64,000 nt of DNA. Origin: Pedobacter glucosidilyticus (GTDB lineage Bacteria; Bacteroidota; Bacteroidia; Sphingobacteriales; Sphingobacteriaceae). The position numbers and the translations under genes were made by a program. This document shows, in pieces, positions 56,469 to 64,000 of the stretch. How positions within the stretch are numbered: position 1 is the stretch's first letter; each line of letters begins with the position of its first letter. The stretch covers positions 140,724-204,723 of the forward strand of contig NZ_DLHN01000027.1 of NCBI RefSeq assembly GCF_002483235.1, given 5' to 3'. The notes beneath the pieces are model-generated. The model made no database searches. It was not told where the DNA came from and worked only from the letters and a program-made list of their open reading frames with translations.

Positions 56469-57692
56469 ATGATGGAATTTACGAAGAAAATATTAGCACT
56501 ATACTGCTGCTTTTTAAGCTTCAATGCTTTAGCTCAAAACAAAGCGAAGCTTAATGATGCAGATATTTTAAGTATTATTGAAAAAAATAAACCCTTAAAA
56601 GGTGCATTAATCCCAGAAGATATTAAACATAGGATAGGCGCAACCCACGTTGGAGGTAAATACTTTCATACTACAGAACCCTTTTTGGTAGAGGGTGCAA
56701 AAAAATTAGATAGTTTAGGTTTTGGCGTTTGTAAGCTATGGTTTTATAAAGACCCTAAAGGATATCAATACAACTCTAATTGGAATTTACCTGCTGAGTT
56801 TAGTTTAACTCAATTAGCAGAACATCCATATTACCAACAAGCATTTAATTTACCATTCTCTACTTTCATTTTAAGTACAAAAGGATCTGTTAAAAACATG
56901 ATTAATGTTAAAGAAGAGGAGCTAAAAATTGAAGAACAAGAGTATTATGAGCTAGCTAAATATTTCTTAAAAAAGTATAAAGATAGATCAGTAAGTTTTG
57001 TATTTCAGAATTGGGAAGGTGATTGGATTCTTAGAGGTGGTGTTTCAGCGAAAATAAAATGGGATAAAGATAATTTACCAGCAAATCTTGATCAAAGAGT
57101 AAAGAGTATGCAAAATATCTTTAAAGCAAGACAAGACGGAGTAAACAAAGCTCGCTCTGAGATAAAAAATACAAAATGTAAAGTTTATCACGCTATAGAA
57201 GTTAACAAGGTAATGGAGGCTATGAATGGAGTTCCGAGTTTGGCTACACATGTATTGCCTTTTGTTGAAACAGATATGGTCGCTTGGTCTGCTTATGATG
57301 CAACAGCGCCTGACCCTACTGGTATGAGGTTATACAAAGGAGTATCATTTCTAAAAGAGCAAATGAAACCTACTGCTTACATGAAGCAGCCAACTGTATT
57401 TTTAGGAGAAATTGGTATCCCAGAAATGTTAACTAAAAGAAAACCTCAAGAAGTTAAAGATTCTTGGGATAATTACTTAGCAGTATGCTTAGCGCTAAAT
57501 GTTAAGTATCTGGTGCAATGGGAGCTTTATTGTAATGAGAATGCAACAGATAAAAAAATTATGCAACCTCAGTTTACCAGAAATGAAGCAGATTTAAAAG
57601 GCCTTTGGCTAATTAAACCAGACGGAACCATAGGGCTGGCGATGACTTATTTTGATCAGATTTTAAAAAATGCTGGCAAGAAACTAAAGTAA
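56469..57692 (+). CDS. Secreted TIM-barrel glycoside hydrolase-like protein (NWEGDW family)
   Basis: A 407-residue exported protein (signal peptide ending NALAQ), paralogous to the 46542 product. FVFQNWEGDWILRGG near residue 183 and VFLGEIGIPEML near 313 are the putative acid/base and nucleophile blocks; KVYHAIEVNKVMEAMNGVPS and KYLVQWELYCNENA are shared as well. Size and spacing fit a clan GH-A (beta/alpha)8 barrel with no extra modules. No established family is recognised. It differs from its paralogue in lacking the lipobox, so one copy is probably anchored and the other soluble in the periplasm or exported. Confidence 0.7.
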   Translation: MMEFTKKILALYCCFLSFNALAQNKAKLNDADILSIIEKNKPLKGALIPEDIKHRIGATHVGGKYFHTTEPFLVEGAKKLDSLGFGVCKLWFYKDPKGYQYNSNWNLPAEFSLTQLAEHPYYQQAFNLPFSTFILSTKGSVKNMINVKEEELKIEEQEYYELAKYFLKKYKDRSVSFVFQNWEGDWILRGGVSAKIKWDKDNLPANLDQRVKSMQNIFKARQDGVNKARSEIKNTKCKVYHAIEVNKVMEAMNGVPSLATHVLPFVETDMVAWSAYDATAPDPTGMRLYKGVSFLKEQMKPTAYMKQPTVFLGEIGIPEMLTKRKPQEVKDSWDNYLAVCLALNVKYLVQWELYCNENATDKKIMQPQFTRNEADLKGLWLIKPDGTIGLAMTYFDQILKNAGKKLK

Positions 57693-57763
57693 GAACGTAA
57701 TTCTGGATTAGGCTTTATGCTCTAAAAAACTAATTATAAATCGTCTTTTTGATTTTTAAACAA

Positions 57764-58663
57764 ATGGAAAGTACATCCCATATCGTGATGAGTGCAGATG
57801 TTGGTGGTTCTCATATAACCACAGCGCTTGTAAACATTAGCCAACAAAACCTTCTTCAGGAAACCTTAATCAGAGAAAGAGTAAATCCGCAGGGTACACC
57901 AGAGGAGATTATTGACAATTGGAGCAGCTGTATTATCAGAACCCTCAAGGGCTACGAACATCAAGTTCAACACTTTGGTATTGCTATGCCTGGTCCGTTT
58001 GATTACGAAAAAGGTATTTCAAAAATTAACAATGTCTCTAAGTTTAATTCGCTTTATGGTTTGAATGTGAAGGAAATGCTTGCCCATAAATTAGGCGTAG
58101 CAGCCTCACAAATAAAAATGATGAACGATGCTGGTTGCTTTTTACAGGGCGAAGTTTATGCAGGTTCGGCAAAAGGATTTAACCATGTTATTGGATTAAC
58201 ATTAGGTACAGGCTTAGGAACAGCCCGTTACCATGATGGTGTTGGCGATGATGCTAATTTATGGTGCATGCCTTTCAAAAATTCTATTGCCGAAGATTAT
58301 ATATCTACCCGATGGTTTGTGAATAGGTATCAAGAATTAAGTGGTTTAGCCATAAAAGACGTTAAAGCATTGGCTGAAATTTATGAGACGGATGAATTTG
58401 CAAAATCAATATTTGAAGAATTCGGACTAAATCTGGCTTTGTTTATTGAGGAGTTTATCAAAAAAGACAATCCAGAAGTGGTTATCCTTGGAGGCAATAT
58501 TGCAAACGCTTTTCATTTATTTAAAGGTGAAATGATGAATCACATTAACAAATCAAATATGAACACAAGTATTCATCTTTCAAAACTAAATGAGGTAGCC
58601 GCTTTATTGGGTGCTGCAAATTTATGGGCCAATAAAATTAATCCAGTATTGGAAGTAAAATAG
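57764..58663 (+). CDS. ROK-family sugar kinase
   Basis: A 299-residue cytoplasmic protein from the ATG at 57764 (a TTG at 57749 is in frame but less likely). The ATP-binding loop SADVGGSHITTALV is at residues 9-22. FGIAMPGPFDYEKGI and LTLGTGLGTARYHDG are ROK signature regions, with the catalytic Asp in MMNDAGCFLQGE. The classic CxCGxxGC zinc loop is not visible, unlike glucokinase/NagC types. VVILGGNIANAFHLF closes the C-terminal lobe. It should phosphorylate the hexose brought in by the adjacent transporter. A decayed relative lies at 33867. Confidence 0.9.
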   Translation: MESTSHIVMSADVGGSHITTALVNISQQNLLQETLIRERVNPQGTPEEIIDNWSSCIIRTLKGYEHQVQHFGIAMPGPFDYEKGISKINNVSKFNSLYGLNVKEMLAHKLGVAASQIKMMNDAGCFLQGEVYAGSAKGFNHVIGLTLGTGLGTARYHDGVGDDANLWCMPFKNSIAEDYISTRWFVNRYQELSGLAIKDVKALAEIYETDEFAKSIFEEFGLNLALFIEEFIKKDNPEVVILGGNIANAFHLFKGEMMNHINKSNMNTSIHLSKLNEVAALLGAANLWANKINPVLEVK

Positions 58664-58720
58664 CGTAATTTAGAATAAAACGACTTATAAAAACTTAATT
58701 ATAAACTACAAATAACAAGC

Positions 58721-60322
58721 ATGAGCGAACAAAAGAATTATAATTCGGCCCTATATACCCTTATAACAGTATTTTTTTTCTGGGGTTTTGTAGCCGCATC
58801 AAATGGTATATTTATTCCATTTTGTAAGACCCATTTTAATTTAACCCAATTTGAATCTCAATTAATTGACTTTACTTTTTATGGAGGTTACTTTATAGGG
58901 TCACTAATCTTGTACTATGCTTCTCAAATTTTGAAGGTAGATTTATTAAATAAAATTGGTTTCAAAAATGGAATCATTTATGGCTTAGTCATTTCAGCTA
59001 TTGGCGCATTATTAATGATTCCTGCAGTAAATTCAGGTTCTTTTGCCTTTATACTAACTACTTTTTTCATCATTGCTATTGGTTTTTCATTACAACAAAC
59101 CGCAGCAAACCCTTTTGCTGTGGCCTTAGGAACCCCCGAAACCGGAGCTGATAGATTAAACTTAGCAGGAGGAGTTAATAATTTTGGTTCTATCTTAGGG
59201 CCAATCATCGTAAGTTTAGTACTTTTTGGTAGTGCTGCAAATGCGAGTCCTAAAGCAGTAGAAATTGGCGCCATCAATAATTTATACTACATCTTAGCAG
59301 GCTTATTCATCGCGGTAGCAATTTTCTTCTCTATATCAAAACTTCCTAAGGTTACAAGCGATGAACAAATTGAAGCCAGCAAAAAGACCAATCTTCCTTT
59401 ATTGATTATGTTTGTTGCTTTCTTATTGATATTATTCTCAGATTCACTAGAAGCTTTAACCAGTATATCTACACCCATATTTGTTTATACAGCATTGGTT
59501 ATCATAGTTGTTACTTTGGTTATAGCTTCATCAGCAGCTAAAAAAAGTCCAGAAGGATGGGGCGCCATGAAGTATCCACAGTTGGTTTTAGGGATGCTAG
59601 CTATCTTTACTTATGTTGGGGTAGAAGTAAGTATTCAAAGTAATATGGGTGCTCTATTAGTACTGCCTGAGTTTGGAGGTTACAACGATGCCTCAATTTC
59701 TCCTTTTATTTCATTGTACTGGGGTAGTTTAATGATTGGCCGTTGGACAGGTGCCGTAAGTGCTTTCAAACTCAGTTTAACTGCTAAACGTATATTAACT
59801 ATTGTAGTACCTTTTGTTGCTTTTGGTGCAATCTTATTTTTCAATCATATTTCGGGTACAGATATTAGCCAGATGTATATGTATGCTGTATTTGTTGTCG
59901 TATTGGTTGCTGCTTTCTTTTACGGACAAGAAAAGCCAGCGAAAACGTTAGCCATATTCTCGGCTTTAGGCGTGATTGCAATGGTAATTGGTTTACTAAG
60001 CGAAGGTAAAATAGCCATTTACGCTTTTATAAGCGGAGGCTTGTGTTGCTCTATTATGTGGCCATGCATTTTTTCTTTAGCGATAACAGGTTTAGGTAAA
60101 TATACCAGTCAAGGTTCTTCTTTTTTAATCATGATGATTTTAGGAGGAGCAATTATCCCTCCGGTACAAGGTATTTTAGCGGATGGTAGCGGAATACATT
60201 TCTCTTACATTGTTCCGGTATTGTGTTTTGTATACTTACTTTTCTTTGCATGGAAAGTATCAAACGAATTAAAAAAGCAAGGTTTTGATGTCAATAAAAT
60301 AGAAGCCGAAGGTGGACATTAA
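58721..60322 (+). CDS. MFS sugar transporter (FucP/NagP-like family)
   Basis: A 533-residue inner-membrane protein with about 12-14 hydrophobic helices. The opening LITVFFFWGFVAASNGIFIP and YGGYFIGSL match the FucP/GluP sugar:H+ symporter family, as does QQTAANPFAVALGTPETGAD with LNLAGGVNNFGSILGP. It imports a free monosaccharide from the periplasm. It lies 57 nt after the ROK kinase gene, giving a transport-phosphorylation pair. The transported sugar cannot be read from sequence. Confidence 0.9.
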   Translation: MSEQKNYNSALYTLITVFFFWGFVAASNGIFIPFCKTHFNLTQFESQLIDFTFYGGYFIGSLILYYASQILKVDLLNKIGFKNGIIYGLVISAIGALLMIPAVNSGSFAFILTTFFIIAIGFSLQQTAANPFAVALGTPETGADRLNLAGGVNNFGSILGPIIVSLVLFGSAANASPKAVEIGAINNLYYILAGLFIAVAIFFSISKLPKVTSDEQIEASKKTNLPLLIMFVAFLLILFSDSLEALTSISTPIFVYTALVIIVVTLVIASSAAKKSPEGWGAMKYPQLVLGMLAIFTYVGVEVSIQSNMGALLVLPEFGGYNDASISPFISLYWGSLMIGRWTGAVSAFKLSLTAKRILTIVVPFVAFGAILFFNHISGTDISQMYMYAVFVVVLVAAFFYGQEKPAKTLAIFSALGVIAMVIGLLSEGKIAIYAFISGGLCCSIMWPCIFSLAITGLGKYTSQGSSFLIMMILGGAIIPPVQGILADGSGIHFSYIVPVLCFVYLLFFAWKVSNELKKQGFDVNKIEAEGGH

Positions 60323-60402
60323 ATGTTAAATCATCCTTTATTTAAAAAATGAGATTGAGATTTAGCCACAGCTATTCATCATGATTACTCAAAATATCAT
60401 CT

Positions 60403-60445
60403 AAGCGGAGTCAAAGTATAATAATACCTCGACTTCGCTTTTTTT
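60403..60445 (+). terminator. Terminator at the end of the second PUL
   Basis: AAGCGGAGTC (60403-60412) pairs with GACTTCGCTT (60431-60440), with one G-U pair, and is followed by a T-run to 60445. The stem resembles the inner arms of the inverted repeat at 40470, suggesting a shared mobile origin. Confidence 0.7.
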
Positions 60446-60470
60446 CATGATAAAAAGAATATCAAAAAAA

Positions 60471-62114
60471 CTATTGCTTGTTTACTTTAACATCTTTAAA
60501 CATAAAAGTATTATCACTTACTCTTAAAGGTTTTCCGCTTAAAATATTGAGGTTTTTGATATTAACTTCTTTGGTTTTCACATAAGGAAACTTCTCCTGA
60601 TAGGATTCATCTTTCATCTTGGGATTAAAATTTGCAAAAATTGCAGGTCCTTCATAATCTAATGGAGACTTTGTATCATCAATACGTAAGTTTTCTATCG
60701 TGATTTTTTCTGGCATATAGCAAGTATATCCAAAATTATGTTGACCAGAATAAGCCCCTCCAATAAGACTAGCCATTTTAACGTTTGAGGGTGCAAAAGT
60801 GCAATTACGGATGATAAATTCGCCTTCCCAAGTACTACCATAATCAGGGCGTAGGTTGATTAAATGCCTTGAATAAATAGTTGAATTTTCTACTAAAAAC
60901 TTTCCACTCCCAATAGCATTAATACCTTGGTGACCTAATTTAGAATTCCTGATGGTTGCATTAGCTACACCCATGTGCGCATCAAATCTTGAAAAAGAAC
61001 AACCATCGTACAATAAATTTTTAGAATAGTTAGAACCTAGTATACCCCAATAAGCACTATCATTAATATCATTGGTTTGACTGCAGTTGATAAAAGATAC
61101 ATTTAAAGCTTTGTTAACAGAAAGATCATAAGTACCCATAGATACCGGAACTCCAGCAGCACCAATGGTTTTATATACTTTATGACCTGTAAGAAGCGTA
61201 TTTTTTACGGTCACATTTGCACAATCACCAATGTTGATGAATCCGCCGTAAGGCGCCCCGGTTTCGCCTTCACCAATAACACGATGCTCTAAACCCTCTA
61301 CCAAAACGTTAGAACGTCTTATCGAAATTCCTCTGCTATAATAGCTATATTTTGAGTTTTCTTTGTTAGCAATAGTAGTAAAATGTCCACCTTTTAAAAT
61401 CAACATAGTGCTATCCATTGGGAGAGCTGTGATATCGGTAATGGTATCAAAATCCCAAATAATAGGTGCTCTTGAATCGATATTCCCATTTTTATCGACT
61501 ATAAAAATATCTGTTTGGGCTTTTCCACTGTTTTGGTTTGCCCCAAAACGGATATATTGCTTCATGGTAGCATTGCTTACGGTTATTAAATGTGTTCCGC
61601 TTAAACTAACATTTATTTTATCTTGATTTCTTTTTAGAGCAGTTATCCCTTTTAATTTAAAGGGTTTAAAAGTAGAACTAATCATAAAAACAGGAAGATT
61701 ACGGTTTTGTACCTGAGTATCGTCTATGATAAAAGACGCATCACCAAAATTGGTATTGGTTTGAATATATGCCGTACGCCCTTTACCACTGATATAATAT
61801 TTTGATTTACCATCAACTTTAACAGGGATTTGGTATTGATTAGCAAAAGCATGAGTTGCGGCTATGGCATCTATATCATCTGTTTTCCCATCTCCTACTG
61901 CGCCAAAATCGCTATAACTAACAAATGCCTTACTTTTAATTTTCTGCAAATCTTGAGGGGAAACATTAACTAAAAGCTCTCCATTATCTTGAATACTTAC
62001 TTTTGTTGCCGTTTTGTTTGAGGTAATGCTAATATTTCCGCTTTCGTTTTTAGGCTGCCCGTAAGCATAATTTACTATACTAAAAATTAAAACTAAGAAC
62101 TTGTACTTCATCAT
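60471..62114 (-). CDS. Secreted right-handed beta-helix protein (pectate lyase 3-like)
   Basis: A 547-residue exported protein (signal peptide MMKYKFLVLIFSIVNYAYG). A short N-terminal strand region (SITSNKTATKVSIQDNGELL) is followed by VSYSDFGAVGDGKTDDIDAI, the entry to the Pectate_lyase_3/GH28-like beta-helix, and many coil repeats (NVTVKNTLLTGHKV; FIIRNCTFAPSNVKM; ATIRNSKLGHQG). The two Met codons at 62114/62111 are equivalent starts. It is convergent with the transporter gene and so lies outside the PUL operon. It is only a fold relative of the 17229 gene, with no obvious close similarity. Substrate unknown. Confidence 0.75.
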   Translation of the reverse strand: MMKYKFLVLIFSIVNYAYGQPKNESGNISITSNKTATKVSIQDNGELLVNVSPQDLQKIKSKAFVSYSDFGAVGDGKTDDIDAIAATHAFANQYQIPVKVDGKSKYYISGKGRTAYIQTNTNFGDASFIIDDTQVQNRNLPVFMISSTFKPFKLKGITALKRNQDKINVSLSGTHLITVSNATMKQYIRFGANQNSGKAQTDIFIVDKNGNIDSRAPIIWDFDTITDITALPMDSTMLILKGGHFTTIANKENSKYSYYSRGISIRRSNVLVEGLEHRVIGEGETGAPYGGFINIGDCANVTVKNTLLTGHKVYKTIGAAGVPVSMGTYDLSVNKALNVSFINCSQTNDINDSAYWGILGSNYSKNLLYDGCSFSRFDAHMGVANATIRNSKLGHQGINAIGSGKFLVENSTIYSRHLINLRPDYGSTWEGEFIIRNCTFAPSNVKMASLIGGAYSGQHNFGYTCYMPEKITIENLRIDDTKSPLDYEGPAIFANFNPKMKDESYQEKFPYVKTKEVNIKNLNILSGKPLRVSDNTFMFKDVKVNKQ

Positions 62115-62147
62115 GAATTGGTTGTGTATTTGAGGTTTAATAAGAGG

Positions 62148-62167
62148 TTAAAGTTCTAGGACTTTAA
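62148..62167. promoter_or_regulatory. Palindrome upstream of the beta-helix gene
   Basis: TTAAAGT (62148-62154) and ACTTTAA (62161-62167) flank TCTAGG, whose core CTAG is itself symmetric. It lies about 35-55 nt before the start of the beta-helix gene and is a candidate operator. No matching regulator is adjacent. Confidence 0.35.
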
Positions 62168-62265
62168 TATTTGAAGATAGTTTAAAATTTATAAATAGAA
62201 GATGTATAAGTTTGATAGATGACTTTATAAACTATAGGCCATACATACTTTATTTCAAAAGTTTT

Positions 62266-62628
62266 TTACTTTTTCTTTTTGTAGGAAATTGTCACCCTGG
62301 CCACACCTACTTTATCTATGTCTATCTTTTTAGCCGCCTGTTTAGAAAGATCAATGATGCGACCTGCAACAAAAGGGCCTCTGTCATTAACTCTTACCTT
62401 CACGGTCTTTCCGTTATTTAGATTGGTTACTTTAACTTTTGTACCAAAAGGTAAAGTTTTATGAGCAGCTGTTAGTTTATGATTCCTAAATACTTCGCCA
62501 CTTGCTGTTTTTCTGCCATCAAATTTATCGGCATAGTATGATGCTTTTCCACTTTGTGTAACTTTTGGAGAACAAGCACCTAAAAAAGTGAGTACAACTA
62601 AAAAGTAGGTAAAATTTTGAAAACTCAT
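62266..62628 (-). CDS. RlpA-like lipoprotein (septal ring lytic transglycosylase family)
   Basis: A 120-residue lipoprotein when started at the ATG at 62628 (MSFQNFTYFLVVLTFLGACS, lipobox GAC). The upstream in-frame ATG at 62679 would overlap the preceding gene and bury the signal. The double-psi beta-barrel is clear: GKASYYADKFDGRKTASGE, AAHKTLPFGTKVKVTNL, and VRVNDRGPFVAGRIIDLS. It lacks a SPOR domain. It is a paralogue of the next gene, and the two are very likely a tandem duplication. Confidence 0.88.
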   Translation of the reverse strand: MSFQNFTYFLVVLTFLGACSPKVTQSGKASYYADKFDGRKTASGEVFRNHKLTAAHKTLPFGTKVKVTNLNNGKTVKVRVNDRGPFVAGRIIDLSKQAAKKIDIDKVGVARVTISYKKKK

Positions 62629-62644
62629 GATGAATGGTAAATTT

Positions 62645-63028
62645 CTATTCAGCCTCTGGAAGCGAGTATGAAATTTCAACAGTAGCTATCCCTTGCCCCA
62701 TAATACCAATTTCTCTGGCAGCAGATTGAGATAAATCGATAGCTAAGCCTTTACCAAATGGCCCCCTATCATTAACCACAACAATAACTGATTTTCCGTT
62801 TTTGGGATTTACAACCGTAACCTCAGTGCCAAAAGGCAAAGTTTTATGTGCAGCAGTAAATTTATCGTGAGTATAAACTTGTCCGCTACTGGTTTTTCTA
62901 CCCACAAATTTACTGGCGTAATAGGTAGCTCTTACCTGCTTTTGTACTAGATTTTTCTCTTTATCATTACTGAATGAAACACTAAAATTCATCAGTAAAA
63001 AAGCGCTTAAAAGAAGTAAAACTTTCAT
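62645..63028 (-). CDS. RlpA-like double-psi beta-barrel protein
   Basis: A 127-residue exported protein with a signal peptide (MKVLLLLSAFLLMNFSVSFS), no lipobox Cys, and a DPBB domain: RATYYASKFVGRKTSSGQVY, AAHKTLPFGTEVTVVNP, VVVNDRGPFGKGLAIDLS. It is close to its 62266 neighbour but differs in not being a lipoprotein. The catalytic Asp of the RlpA fold is in NDRGPF. Probably a cell-wall-associated protein. Confidence 0.88.
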   Translation of the reverse strand: MKVLLLLSAFLLMNFSVSFSNDKEKNLVQKQVRATYYASKFVGRKTSSGQVYTHDKFTAAHKTLPFGTEVTVVNPKNGKSVIVVVNDRGPFGKGLAIDLSQSAAREIGIMGQGIATVEISYSLPEAE

Positions 63029-63099
63029 ACTTATTGATTAACAGATAATTAGAAATTATCCGAAGATAGAAGAATTAGTTTAAAAATAAAAATCTAAGC

Positions 63100-63462
63100 T
63101 TATTTAGGTAAAAAAATCATACTTAATGAGTTTACACAATGGCGTGTATTTTTTGGTGTAAAACGCTCCCCTTCAAATACATGCCCCAAGTGTCCGCCAC
63201 AATTTGCACAAACAATTTCTACTCTTCTACCATCTCTATCCATTACCCTTTTAACCGCACCAGGTATTTCATCATCAAAACTTGGCCATCCGCAGTGCGA
63301 CTCAAATTTATCTTCAGATTTATACAAAGGGGTATTACACCTTTTGCAAACATAAGTACCAGCATCTTTAAGATTGGTATATGCCCCGGTAAAAGGCATT
63401 TCTGTACCTTTATGTAAAATGATATATTCTTCTTCGGGTGTTAATTTATTGTAATTCATCAT
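63100..63462 (-). CDS. msrB: Peptide methionine-R-sulfoxide reductase MsrB
   Basis: A single-domain enzyme of 120 residues that reduces methionine R-sulfoxide. The zinc CxxC pairs are C39/C42 (CKRC) and C85/C88 (CANC). The catalytic Cys109 lies in NTRHCVNSLS, and GWPSFDDEI and GHVFEGERFT complete the active site. It is cytoplasmic since no signal peptide is seen. ATGs at 63462 and 63459 are equivalent. Confidence 0.97.
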   Translation of the reverse strand: MMNYNKLTPEEEYIILHKGTEMPFTGAYTNLKDAGTYVCKRCNTPLYKSEDKFESHCGWPSFDDEIPGAVKRVMDRDGRRVEIVCANCGGHLGHVFEGERFTPKNTRHCVNSLSMIFLPK

Positions 63463-63500
63463 AGAAATAACGTTAATTTATGCACTTAGTTTTATCCTAA

Positions 63501-63534
63501 AACAAAAAAGAGGAAGATATTATCATTCCTCTTT
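63501..63534 (-). terminator. Terminator of the outer-membrane protein gene
   Basis: On the minus strand AAAGAGGAA pairs with TTCCTCTTT (63507-63515 with 63526-63534) across a 10-nt loop, followed by TTTTGTTTT on that strand. It lies between the partial gene ending at 63571 and msrB. Confidence 0.7.
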
Positions 63535-63570
63535 CAACAAAATAAACTATTCTACAAAAATTATTTCATT

Positions 63571-64000
63571 TTAAAATACAAAGCCCAACGAAAGATCAAA
63601 GCGAGTTCCAGAGTCTTTATTTTCTCCAGTATCCATCATTTTCACTAATCTTGCCCCACCATACAATTTACTTTTTGAAGTAAAAACATCTCCACCAATG
63701 GTAAATAAGGTAGGTAAAGCATAGTCGGGATTTTCTACATAATCATTTTTAGGATTTGCTACTTTTACAAAGGTGATATCATAGTTTAGATAAGCATCAA
63801 TCCAGATAAATTTATTAACCAGATAACTTACCAAAACATGAGGTCCAGCATAAAAATAATATCCGGCAGGGTCTGTTACCAAAGAGCCAGATTGCGTATT
63901 GGTTCTTCTTTTTGTACCTAGCAAAACATCACCAAAACTTACGCCAGGACTAACAATAAGCCTGTCTTTTGCCAGCACATTATAACTTGCCTGATGCCAT
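63571..64000 (-). CDS. Outer-membrane beta-barrel-like protein, partial (C-terminal end)
   Basis: The frame stays open to the right edge (WHQASYNV then LAKDRLIVSPGVSFGDVLL), so the start is missing. Alternating aromatic strands (YYFYAGPHVLVSYLVNKFIW, YGGARLVKMMD) and the terminal LSLGFVF with a C-terminal Phe suggest a beta-barrel outer-membrane protein. The function is not recognisable. GTG at 63978 is not a real start because upstream codons continue the protein. Confidence 0.6.
   Translation of the reverse strand, partial: WHQASYNVLAKDRLIVSPGVSFGDVLLGTKRRTNTQSGSLVTDPAGYYFYAGPHVLVSYLVNKFIWIDAYLNYDITFVKVANPKNDYVENPDYALPTLFTIGGDVFTSKSKLYGGARLVKMMDTGENKDSGTRFDLSLGFVF

Noticed and set aside
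1..64000. Complete defence system, CRISPR array, prophage or integrative element
   Set aside because: No cas, integrase, transposase or phage structural gene was seen; only the short restriction-like remnant at 29697 hints at past mobile DNA.

Overview
The window looks like the chromosome of a low-GC Bacteroidota, most like the Sphingobacteriaceae (Pedobacter-type). The grounds are two SusC/SusD pairs, a hybrid two-component regulator, a type IX secretion tail, lipoproteins in every cluster, and TTTG-N19..21-TAnnTTTG promoters. It is almost entirely carbohydrate-utilisation territory. I see no rRNA, tRNA or CRISPR.

Left half (1-28231). A first polysaccharide utilisation locus (PUL) is read mainly from the minus strand. 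It holds a SusC-SusD operon that continues through a large enzyme of unknown family, an alpha/beta-hydrolase esterase and a beta-helix lyase-like protein. A second minus operon holds a paralogue of the unknown enzyme, a GH78 rhamnosidase-like enzyme and a SASA-type acetylesterase. A GntR/LacI-type regulator sits between the operons. Further left are an FG-GAP/GH99-like protein cut by the window edge, a FAD-dependent oxidoreductase, and an AraC regulator with a phytanoyl-CoA dioxygenase-like protein and a sugar isomerase-like protein. Four promoters here carry the same element, 3-4 tandem ACCAR/ARACC pentamers directly downstream of the -7 box and always in the same orientation to the gene. This is probably the operator of one local regulon.

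Middle (28232-33866). A non-PUL island contains TTTAAA-cored inverted repeats, an orphan HTH-like gene with a 30-bp near-perfect palindrome just before its start, and a 51-codon remnant resembling the N-terminus of a type I restriction R subunit. A solitary GH2/discoidin enzyme follows, with three 11-bp tandem repeats in its upstream region.

Right half (33867-60322). A second PUL, on the plus strand, comprises a decayed ROK-kinase copy, SusC, SusD, a fasciclin/DNRLRE/cadherin-like surface lipoprotein, a hybrid two-component regulator, a T9SS-secreted protein, two paralogous TIM-barrel enzymes with an NWEGDW motif, GH116, a periplasmic RbsD/FucU-like lipoprotein, a sulfatase, a CsxA-like GH2, an intact ROK kinase and a FucP-type sugar transporter. 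This implies a sulfated beta-linked glycan taken to free monosaccharides and then phosphorylated in the cytoplasm. Three upstream regions share AGTACAAT-N20-TAAMATTG, a candidate site for the hybrid regulator.

The end (60471-64000) has a beta-helix protein and then housekeeping genes: two RlpA-like proteins, MsrB and a partial outer-membrane protein. Functions were assigned by reading motifs. No database search was possible, so family names for the larger enzymes are recognitions, not alignments.
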